From positions 124,001 to 188,000 of the forward strand of contig DATAPD010000067.1 in assembly GCA_036265385.1 (NCBI GenBank): a DNA stretch of 64,000 nt, written 5' to 3'. The position numbers and the translations under genes were made by a program. The notes below the pieces were generated by a model. It made no database searches. It was given only the letters and a program-made list of their open reading frames with translations, and was not told the origin of the DNA. This document shows positions 34,937 to 41,549 of this stretch, piece after piece (the first letter of the stretch is position 1; every line of letters starts with the position of its first letter). This stretch comes from DATAPD01 sp036265385 (GTDB lineage Bacteria > Acidobacteriota > Terriglobia > Terriglobales > Acidobacteriaceae).

Positions 34937-35716
34937 ATGAACCGCAGCAAATACATCATGATTCTTGGGATCTTTCTCGCTCTCGGGCTTCTAGCCGGCT
35001 GTAGCAAGAAAGAGAGCAGCGAACAGGCTTCCAATGCTCCTGAAGAGAAAGCCGCCCCAGCCCAGCCCGCCACTCCGATTGACCCGGCTACCGTAGCTAC
35101 CGTGAGCGGCACCGTGAAATTCGATGGCACAGCTCCGAAGCCTGCCAAGATTGACATGAGCCAGGACCCAGCGTGCAAGGGTTCCAATGAAGCCGAAACG
35201 GTTGTGGACAACGGCGGCAAGCTGGCGAACGTGTTCGTGTATGTGAAAGATGGATTGGGCTCGCGGACGTTCGATGTGCCGAAAGAGTCCGTCACCATCG
35301 ATCAGAATGGATGCCGCTACCATCCACATGTCCTGGGAGCAATGACAGGACAGAACATCGAAATCAAGAACAGCGACGCGACCACGCATAACATCCATCC
35401 GACGCCGCAATCGAACCGCGAGTGGAACGAATCGCAGCCTCCACAGGCCGCACCGCTCGAGAAAACGTTTGCCCGCGAAGAGATCATGTTGCCCGTGAAG
35501 TGCAACCAGCATCCGTGGATGAAGATGTACGTCAACGTGGTGAAGAACCCGTTCTTCGCCGTAACCGACAAAGATGGCAAGTACGAGCTGAAGGGCCTGC
35601 CGCCAGGAGACTACACGATCGCATTCGTGCAGGAGAAATTGGGCGAGCAGACACAGAAGGTCACGGTCGCTCCGAAGGACTCGAAGACCGTGGACATGGC
35701 ATTCAAACAGCAGTAA
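34937..35716 (+). CDS. Cupredoxin-like lipoprotein with a carboxypeptidase-regulatory-like domain
   Basis: A 259-residue lipoprotein: lipobox LLAGC with C22 as lipidation site, a linker rich in Ala/Pro/Glu, then a domain of about residues 55-205. This looks like a plastocyanin-type fold with a type 1 copper site (candidate ligands H151 or H154 in TTHNIHP, C189, H192, M195 in VKCNQHPWMKMY). The C-terminal part (about 205-259, DKDGKYELKGLPPGDYTIAF) resembles a carboxypeptidase regulatory / beta-sandwich repeat. Adjacent to the octaheme cytochrome gene, it is a plausible mobile or anchored electron carrier. The copper site is inferred from ligand spacing only. Confidence 0.82.
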   Translation: MNRSKYIMILGIFLALGLLAGCSKKESSEQASNAPEEKAAPAQPATPIDPATVATVSGTVKFDGTAPKPAKIDMSQDPACKGSNEAETVVDNGGKLANVFVYVKDGLGSRTFDVPKESVTIDQNGCRYHPHVLGAMTGQNIEIKNSDATTHNIHPTPQSNREWNESQPPQAAPLEKTFAREEIMLPVKCNQHPWMKMYVNVVKNPFFAVTDKDGKYELKGLPPGDYTIAFVQEKLGEQTQKVTVAPKDSKTVDMAFKQQ

Positions 35717-35779
35717 TTGCTTTTAGAGGGTGGGCTGGTTCTCCAGCCCATCTTCATTCCAACCGAGGAAACGCCCTTG

Positions 35780-35995
35780 ATGCTGATCATTTCAGCCGTG
35801 CTAGGTGTTATCCCGCTGATCGGGGTGGTCTGGGTGGTGATCAGCGGGACCCTGACGACAGTCGATGGGCTGTTCACGAGCCTGATTTTGCTGACCTTAT
35901 CTGGGATATTGTTTCTGAATGTTTTCCTGGAGCTGCGGGAGAAAGGCCTGTTAAAGAAGAAATCCGAACCGCCGAAGACGACCAAGACCAGCTGA
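35780..35995 (+). CDS. Small two-helix membrane protein
   Basis: A 71-residue protein with two transmembrane segments (LIISAVLGVIPLIGVVWVVI and LFTSLILLTLSGILFLNVFL) and a basic C-terminal tail (KKKSEPPKTTKTS). GAGGA lies 12 bases before the ATG. A longer frame starting at 35717 would add a fragment with little support. It is co-oriented with the preceding lipoprotein, with a 63-base gap. Candidate accessory subunit of the bc complex. Confidence 0.68.
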   Translation: MLIISAVLGVIPLIGVVWVVISGTLTTVDGLFTSLILLTLSGILFLNVFLELREKGLLKKKSEPPKTTKTS

Positions 35996-36034
35996 GCCGC
36001 GCGATCACACCTTGAATCCATCCCCGAGTAAATC

Positions 36035-36304
36035 ATGCCTACAGTTCAACTGAAGATCGACGTCTCCGGGACAGTCGGCGATGAGGCCTGGCGTTCGATG
36101 AAGCAGTTCGACGAAGTGCGAAGCGGGGCCTTCGGGCCACAGTTCGGGAGCGGCGGGGGATGCAAGCACGCGTCGGACGAGCCGCACGGGAAGGGCGAGT
36201 GGATTGGGGCGCAGGTGGAGCTGTCGACGCCGCTGTTGGCGCAATATGCGATTTCGCATTATCTCGAGCAGCCGCGCGTGATGGATGCGGATGTGGTCGA
36301 TTAG
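36035..36304 (+). CDS. Hypothetical protein, 89 residues
   Basis: A soluble, acidic, glycine-containing protein with no recognised domain (MPTVQLKIDVSGTVGDEAWR ... MDADVVD). The antisense frame is arginine-rich and implausible, which supports this strand. It may belong to the preceding gene group. No function can be proposed. Confidence 0.5.
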   Translation: MPTVQLKIDVSGTVGDEAWRSMKQFDEVRSGAFGPQFGSGGGCKHASDEPHGKGEWIGAQVELSTPLLAQYAISHYLEQPRVMDADVVD

Positions 36305-36343
36305 AGCGCTTGCGCGTTAGTGTTCATTTATTTTCCAGAGTGG

Positions 36344-36437
36344 CCATCTTGAGCGAAGAACTGCTTTGATCTTTTCTAACAGCAGATCCTTCGGCTACGC
36401 TCGGTCGCATTGCTCCTTCGCTCCGCCTCAGGATGAC
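36344..36437. repeat. Imperfect palindromic intergenic repeat, copy 4
   Basis: A longer copy of the family: AGCAGATCCTTCGGCTACGC ... GCTCCGCCTCAGGATGAC. It ends with the family hallmark GGATGAC and lies upstream of the HEAT/lipoyl-like protein gene. Confidence 0.6.
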
Positions 36438-36483
36438 AATCTGTTGTATTTCCGATTTGCGTGAGTCAAGGACCGACTAATCT

Positions 36484-37431
36484 ATGGCTGTGGAGCGGAA
36501 TGCAGACGTGAATGCACCGGCAGATCCTGCGGAGACCCTATCCAACGTTGGTGCACCGTCCAAGCCCGGTGGGGATGGTGTGGACGACAGCACTGCGCCA
36601 TCCGCGCAGAAGCCCCGGCATCGGATGTCGACGCGCAATCGGCTGCTCTTTTTCCTGACGGCATGGCTGATCGTGCTGATGCCGTTTCTTTTCTGGTGGA
36701 ACACGTGGTTTGGGCGTCCGCTTTCGAATAAACAGCTGACCGAATACCTGGAGGACCAGAAGCATCCTCGGCACATTCAGCACGCGCTGGTGCAAATTGG
36801 CGAGCGCATGGCGAAGCGCGATCCGACGGCCTCCCAGTGGTACGCGCAAGTCGTGCAGCTGGCGGCGAATCCCGTGGAGGAAGTTCGCAACACTGATGCC
36901 TGGGTGATGGGTCAGGACACTTCGGGCCCGGGTTTTCATGAGGCGCTGCTGAAACTACTTGGCGATCCCTCGCCGATGGTGCGAGGCAATGCGGCGCTGT
37001 CGCTGGTGCGGTTTGGGGATGCGTCAGGCAGACCGCAGATTGTGGCGCTGTTGCAACCGGCGAGGATTGTGTCCGAGCACAACGGGAAAGTTACGGATGC
37101 GAGCCGCGTGGGAACGGTAATTCATCAAGGTGGACTGATTGCGAAGATTCAGGAGAGCGATCAGATGTTCGACGTGCGGTCGCCGTTTACGGGACGGTTG
37201 CGATCTCTAGGAGCGTCAGTGGGACAGCCTGTCTCAGTTGGGCAAGAATTGGCGGTGGTCGATCCCGGAACCGATCAGGTGTGGGAAGCTTTGCGCGCTC
37301 TTTATTTGACCGGACAGATGGAAGACTTGCCTGCGGTCCTGGCGTATCAGCGCGAGTTGCCGGAGATTCCAGATCACGTACGACAGCAAGCGAAGGAGAC
37401 GGAGCGGGCGATCCGGGAGAGGGCGAGGTAG
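36484..37431 (+). CDS. Membrane-anchored HEAT-repeat / lipoyl-like domain protein
   Basis: A 315-residue protein. A disordered N-terminus of about 45 residues is followed by a transmembrane helix (about 53-72, LLFFLTAWLIVLMPFLFWWN). A HEAT-like helical region spans about 80-195, with GDPSPMVRGNAALSLVRFGD as a clear repeat. Then comes a beta-rich segment with DVRSPFTGRLRSLGASVGQP at about residues 225-244, which looks like a biotinyl/lipoyl or secretion-protein hammerhead domain (no conserved lysine in the usual place is apparent). The combination is unusual. It sits at the end of the bc-complex cluster and may be an assembly or scaffold factor. Confidence 0.7.
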   Translation: MAVERNADVNAPADPAETLSNVGAPSKPGGDGVDDSTAPSAQKPRHRMSTRNRLLFFLTAWLIVLMPFLFWWNTWFGRPLSNKQLTEYLEDQKHPRHIQHALVQIGERMAKRDPTASQWYAQVVQLAANPVEEVRNTDAWVMGQDTSGPGFHEALLKLLGDPSPMVRGNAALSLVRFGDASGRPQIVALLQPARIVSEHNGKVTDASRVGTVIHQGGLIAKIQESDQMFDVRSPFTGRLRSLGASVGQPVSVGQELAVVDPGTDQVWEALRALYLTGQMEDLPAVLAYQRELPEIPDHVRQQAKETERAIRERAR

Positions 37432-37486
37432 GGAAATGGGAAAGTGGTTCTGAGTGTAAACGCCGCTGACAGCTACACTGCGGTAC

Positions 37487-37813
37487 TCACATTTGTCGGG
37501 GGAAGGTGTTGAAGGTGGCATAGCGCACATGTTGGGGATTCCCGCTCTCCTCTAGCTCTTCGGCAATTGCCACAATGTCTTCTGATGGGCAGTCAGACGC
37601 CGAGAGCGGTCGAACGTACTCAAATCCCAGAAGGTCGAGTCGGTAATAGGAAAGTGCTCCTATCACCTTTGCCCGGTACTCCGATTCGCTAGCGGCCAAC
37701 GTCAGGAAGTTGACATAGGCTCCCTCGCCAGGCGACAGTAATTCGCACCTGTCGCGTGGAACGACCCCCGCGACTCCGATCCACACTACCAAATCGGTAG
37801 CTTCCGACGCCAT
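37487..37813 (-). CDS. Hypothetical protein, 108 residues
   Basis: From an ATG at 37813: MASEATDLVVWIGVAGVVPR onward, a soluble acidic protein with strands around VNFLTLAASESEYRAKVIGA and a C-terminal EELEESGNPQHVRYATFNTF. No family is recognised. The frame extends open to 38134, but that part reads as Ser/Cys-rich noise and overlaps the upstream region of the divergent TPR gene, so only the inner start is credible. Confidence 0.55.
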   Translation of the reverse strand: MASEATDLVVWIGVAGVVPRDRCELLSPGEGAYVNFLTLAASESEYRAKVIGALSYYRLDLLGFEYVRPLSASDCPSEDIVAIAEELEESGNPQHVRYATFNTFPRQM

Positions 37814-37956
37814 GCACAGCAGTATATGGGACGACACTCTGAATTGGGTTCTTGGTGAATCTGTCTGTTCACAACAGTTAGGTTGAAAAGTAGAGTTCTC
37901 CGTCTGGATCTTCTCCCGATTCGAGGGTATTAGTTCCACCAGAAGAGGTGCTGCAA

Positions 37957-38943
37957 ATGCGTCTAGTGAGGATGGCGATAATTTACTTAATTCTTTCGTT
38001 TTTCGCAGCGGCACAAGATCCCACGACACAAAAGCTGGACAGCGCACAGGTAGATGCCCTAGCGAGACAGATAAGTTCCGAACTTCTGACGGCTGTTCAG
38101 TACAGCAACATCGGGAATGTTGATAATGATCCAACAGGAGAAAAGGCGAGCCTGAGATATAACGTTCACATGTCTGATTGCGAAAACCGCTGGGTGGCTC
38201 TCTATCGCAACGCGGAAGACCCTAACTACACGTACGGTTTCGTCTACATTGATCCACAAGCCGGATTCACGTTTCACTACTTCGGACGCTTTATGATTGA
38301 CGACGATGCCAACTACCATATGGCGTCCAATCCTTTCCCTCCAGACAAGGCCAGTCTAAAAATTCGTTTAGAGAAAAATGGCATTGCGGCTCTGCTCCCG
38401 GCCCGCGCTCTGGAACAGCTTCAACTGCCGGACAAGCCAGAGTGGTTGAAGTACTACGAGGATGATGCTGACCCGATAACCCACAAGGTGAACTGGGGAT
38501 TCTTCTACAACGCTCTTGGGGATTCGCGGCGAGCACTGGACTACCTTGAATCCGCCTATAAGGAACAGCCAGACGCACCACGAGTCGTATTCGAGCTTAC
38601 CTATGCCTACAACGCAGCCGGGCGACCGTCAGACGCTATTCGCGTGGCAAAGACCGAGTTCACGAAGAATCCGAAAGATGAGTTGTTGTGCCGAGAGATA
38701 GCTTTTGCATACATCGGCCTGAAACGCTACAGCGAGGCCACACCCCAATATCAGTCTTGTATTGCGTTGTGTGCTGATTCAGAAACCGGGATGGCCGAGA
38801 AGAGCGAATTGGCGATGAACCTGAGTGCGGCATACGGGGCGTTGAGTGATACTGCGAATCGGGATACGTGGTTGGAAAAGGCCAAGAACTGGGCGCCGAA
38901 GGGATCAGCGGTTTACAAGCACTTTCATCCGGGAGAGGAATAG
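37957..38943 (+). CDS. Secreted TPR-containing protein
   Basis: A 328-residue protein. The signal peptide is residues 1-20 (MRLVRMAIIYLILSFFAAAQ). The N-terminal half (about 25-150) has no recognised fold; it includes YTYGFVYIDPQAGFTFHYFG. The C-terminal half has TPR-like pairs (about 175-300), e.g. WGFFYNALGDSRRALDYLES and YAYNAAGRPSDAIRVAKTEF. The ATG at 37957 is favoured by AGAAGAGG eight bases upstream; the frame opens at a GTG three codons earlier. The gene ends two bases before the convergent ferredoxin gene. Confidence 0.82.
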   Translation: MRLVRMAIIYLILSFFAAAQDPTTQKLDSAQVDALARQISSELLTAVQYSNIGNVDNDPTGEKASLRYNVHMSDCENRWVALYRNAEDPNYTYGFVYIDPQAGFTFHYFGRFMIDDDANYHMASNPFPPDKASLKIRLEKNGIAALLPARALEQLQLPDKPEWLKYYEDDADPITHKVNWGFFYNALGDSRRALDYLESAYKEQPDAPRVVFELTYAYNAAGRPSDAIRVAKTEFTKNPKDELLCREIAFAYIGLKRYSEATPQYQSCIALCADSETGMAEKSELAMNLSAAYGALSDTANRDTWLEKAKNWAPKGSAVYKHFHPGEE

Positions 38944-38945
38944 GC

Positions 38946-39326
38946 TTAAATCGCCATTACTCCCACTTCCTTTTCGACTTCCGTGGTTTCGACCATAACG
39001 ATCGCGTCCCACGGACAACCATCAAGGAAGCAGCCGTCGGGGCCTTTGCTGAGGCATTTCTTGCAACCGATGCAGAGGATGGGGTCGACCTGGATTCGGC
39101 CGAAGGGTGGATTGTCCTCGTCTGGCACCCAGAACATGCAGTCTTCGACCGGGCAGTATTCGACGCAGGCGGGAGATCCAGCGCAGCCCGTGCAACACTC
39201 GGTGATGACGGCAAGCTCTTTGGGTTTTTTCTTGCGGGGAGTGGCAAGGCCCTTGGATTTTGGTTCGAATTTCAGCTCGTCCGGAACCATCCCGGCGGCC
39301 TTGGAAACGCCCGTCTGGTCAGCCAT
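38946..39326 (-). CDS. Dicluster 4Fe-4S ferredoxin-like protein
   Basis: A 126-residue Fe-S protein. The cysteines are arranged as ECCTGCAGSPACVEYCPVEDC (positions 44-63) and CIGCKKC plus CFLDGC (positions 85-104), two 4Fe-4S-type clusters with insertions. The N-terminal 40 residues are basic (RKKKPK). It is the last gene of the minus-strand oxidase operon (start 9 bases after the preceding gene). It could deliver electrons in the cytoplasm, but a link with the oxidase is not established. There is no export signal. Confidence 0.87.
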   Translation of the reverse strand: MADQTGVSKAAGMVPDELKFEPKSKGLATPRKKKPKELAVITECCTGCAGSPACVEYCPVEDCMFWVPDEDNPPFGRIQVDPILCIGCKKCLSKGPDGCFLDGCPWDAIVMVETTEVEKEVGVMAI

Positions 39327-39334
39327 TTCGTGGA

Positions 39335-39586
39335 TTATACCTCACTCTCGGATCGGGTCGAATCTTCGCGGTCGCGCTTGCGGCCATAACGGAAGGCCAC
39401 GAGAATCCCGGCACTCATCAGCCCTACAGGTGGAACCAACAGCACGAGCACTCCCAGGCTGAGCGCTTTTTTTCCCTGCGCGGTAGTCCCTGTGGCGCTG
39501 CTATAGCACATGGCACAGCCCTGTCCGAAGGCCGGGAGAGCCCACATTCCTACGAGCAAGCCCAAGATAGCGAGATGCTTTTTCAT
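39335..39586 (-). CDS. Small CxxC membrane protein
   Basis: An 83-residue protein with a signal-like segment (about residues 1-21, MKKHLAILGLLVGMWALPAF), a GQGCAMCYSS motif with C24/C27, and a single helix at about 42-66. The CxxC just after the cleavage region could bind copper or undergo redox. Its start overlaps the stop of the subunit IV gene by four bases (ATGA), so it is translationally coupled to the oxidase. It does not match SCO, CtaG or PCuAC length or motifs; probably an accessory or metallation factor. The longer frame to 39844 is a shadow of the neighbouring gene. Confidence 0.75.
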   Translation of the reverse strand: MKKHLAILGLLVGMWALPAFGQGCAMCYSSATGTTAQGKKALSLGVLVLLVPPVGLMSAGILVAFRYGRKRDREDSTRSESEV

Positions 39587-39918
39587 CGCACTCCGATATG
39601 GAGGATGCGGAACGCATCCGGCAAGAAGATCAGCATCATGGCGAGGCAAAAGACGAGCGAGGTCATCGTGTACCAGCGCATGCGGGAGACTTCGAACTTC
39701 AGGTGCATGAAGTACGCAATGATCAGTCCTGCTTTCAGGATCGAGAGGCCCATCAGGATGCTCAGCATGCGGATCGGTTCCATATGCTGGTAGGCGAGGT
39801 ACACCTCGATGGCCGTCATGATCAGGAGCGCGAGCCATACCCACAGGAACTGTGCGCGGCCGTGATGACGGTGCTGTTCTGCGACTTGTTCTTCCAACGC
39901 GAGTTGAACGGCATCCAT
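39583..39918 (-). CDS. ctaF: Cytochrome c oxidase subunit IV (aa3-type operon)
   Basis: A 111-residue prokaryotic COX4-type protein with three hydrophobic helices (WVWLALLIMTAIEVYLAYQH; LSILMGLSILKAGLIIAYFM; TMTSLVFCLAMMLIFLPD). The family hallmark AGLIIAYFMHLKFE is at about residues 63-76. It stabilises the oxidase core and does not bind redox cofactors. The gene is 12 bases after subunit III and overlaps the following CxxC gene. Confidence 0.9.
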   Translation of the reverse strand: MDAVQLALEEQVAEQHRHHGRAQFLWVWLALLIMTAIEVYLAYQHMEPIRMLSILMGLSILKAGLIIAYFMHLKFEVSRMRWYTMTSLVFCLAMMLIFLPDAFRILHIGVR

Positions 39919-39930
39919 GAGTTCTGGCTC

Positions 39931-40731
39931 CTAGATCTTGGTCGACATCAGGTACACGAGCGGGAAAATGAACATCCAGACGAGGTCGACGAAGTGCCAG
40001 TAGAGTCCGGCGACTTCGATGTCGGAAGCGTCATAGACTTTGGGTTTTAGCCACAAAATTACGGAGATGACGATCGCGCAGGCCAGTAGCACATAAGATC
40101 CGTAGTGGAATGGGCTGTAGGACGGGATGGTGAAATAAGCGAGCAGCCAGAAGCCGAACAGGATCGGGATGAACGCACGGCGCAGGGCCACGACGCCGAG
40201 ATAAACGACGCCCAGCGTGACGTGGAGCATGTGCATACCCGTCAGTCCGAAGAAAGTCGCGCCGAATTGCGGGACGTTCTTGGCGACGTTCACGAATTCC
40301 GTGTTGGAGGCTTCTCCAGGAGGTGTGGGGAAGAGAGGGAGCGTCAAACCTTCCGCAATCAGGTTGCTCCATTCACGTCCGTGCAGAATGATGAACGCGA
40401 TTCCGCAGGCCATGGTTGCGAGCAGCCAGAGTCGTTGCGCCTTCGCGTTGCTGCGAACAGCAGCACGGACGGCCATCACCATGGTGAGCGAGCTGGTGAG
40501 CAGGAAGCCTGTCATGAGAGTCGCGTTCATGATGCTTTCGGAGTGGAATGGCGTCGGCCAATCCACCGTCGAAATCCGCCCATAGGTGTAGGCGAAGAGA
40601 AGCGCTCCGAAAGTCAACGAGTCGGAGAGAAGAAACAGCCACATTCCAATTTTCTTGGAATAGGTGCCGAACAACGACGGCTCGTAAGGATCAACCCCTG
40701 CCATCGAAGAATGGACCGCAACATCGGACAT
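39931..40731 (-). CDS. ctaE: Cytochrome c oxidase subunit III
   Basis: A 266-residue seven-helix-type subunit III: YSKKIGMWLFLLSDSLTFGA at the start, the conserved HVTLGVVYLG region at about residue 173, and the terminal VAGLYWHFVDLVWMFIFPLVYLM at about 240-262. It helps keep the proton-uptake site stable. It is one of two subunit III-like genes in the operon. Confidence 0.95.
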   Translation of the reverse strand: MSDVAVHSSMAGVDPYEPSLFGTYSKKIGMWLFLLSDSLTFGALLFAYTYGRISTVDWPTPFHSESIMNATLMTGFLLTSSLTMVMAVRAAVRSNAKAQRLWLLATMACGIAFIILHGREWSNLIAEGLTLPLFPTPPGEASNTEFVNVAKNVPQFGATFFGLTGMHMLHVTLGVVYLGVVALRRAFIPILFGFWLLAYFTIPSYSPFHYGSYVLLACAIVISVILWLKPKVYDASDIEVAGLYWHFVDLVWMFIFPLVYLMSTKI

Positions 40732-40775
40732 GGTTTCGGTCTCCTTAGTTCATGCCGGACAACGTTCTGTCCAAG

Positions 40776-41519
40776 TTATCGTGCGAACTCCAACAGCGCG
40801 AAAATATAAATCCAGAGCGCGGCCATGAAATGCCAATACCAGGCCGTCACATCCACCAAAATTCTTTGCGAGTCGAGCGTCTTGCGAAGCAGCGGAGCAA
40901 TGACCGCGTAGCCGAGCGCGAGCACACCACCGAACAAGTGAACGGCGTGCGTTGCCGTCAGCAGATACACAAACGAACTGCTTGGGCTGGTTGCGACGAA
41001 GAAGCCGCGATCTCCGAGCGTGCGCCATGCGAGAAATTGACCGATGAGAAAGCCGATTCCGAGCAGGGCTGTGATGTTCAGCCACGGCCAGGCGCGTTCG
41101 TTTCCGAGCGATACTCCGGGAATATTTCCGACGGGCGCGAGCGCAGCTTGCCGATTGAGTTGCCGTCGCGCCAGTTCAATGGTCAGGCTGCTCAATACCA
41201 GGAGAATCGTGTTGACCATCAGAAGCTGGGTGGGCAGTGCGACTGAGAGCCAGTCCCGGACGTATTTGCCCGAAGCTTCGTCGAAGGTTGGGAGTCCCTG
41301 CCGCACGATGTACGCGCTCGTGTAAGAGACGAAGATCATCACGATGGGCGTAATGGCGACGACGATGCCGAGACGAGCTCTCCGGAGGCGCCGTGAGTAG
41401 CCCTGGGGATCCGTTCCGCCTCGGCCATCATCCCCACCGCCGGAAGGGGGACGGACATCATCTCCGCCTCTTCCTGCGTGAGGTTTTCCGATCGTGACTG
41501 CGGGATTCATTGTGGCCAT
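40776..41519 (-). CDS. Second subunit III-like protein of the aa3-type operon
   Basis: A 247-residue COX3-family protein with a Gly/Asp-rich N-terminus (about residues 1-45, disordered). Helices follow (LGIVVAITPIVMIFVSYTSA; LPTQLLMVNTILLVLSSLTI; LNITALLGIGFLIGQFLAW). The C-terminal hallmark is TATHAVHLFGGVLALGYAVI plus VDVTAWYWHFMAALWIYIFA, including the YWHF motif. It is more divergent from standard subunit III than its neighbour, so it is probably a distinct paralogue in the complex. Confidence 0.85.
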   Translation of the reverse strand: MATMNPAVTIGKPHAGRGGDDVRPPSGGGDDGRGGTDPQGYSRRLRRARLGIVVAITPIVMIFVSYTSAYIVRQGLPTFDEASGKYVRDWLSVALPTQLLMVNTILLVLSSLTIELARRQLNRQAALAPVGNIPGVSLGNERAWPWLNITALLGIGFLIGQFLAWRTLGDRGFFVATSPSSSFVYLLTATHAVHLFGGVLALGYAVIAPLLRKTLDSQRILVDVTAWYWHFMAALWIYIFALLEFAR

Positions 41520-41549
41520 GGCTCGAGTCTCCGGAGTGGTCGCGTTTCG

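Noticed and set aside
37814..38134. Upstream extension of the hypothetical gene at 37487-37813
   Set aside because: The added residues look like non-coding composition and overlap the divergent TPR gene promoter.
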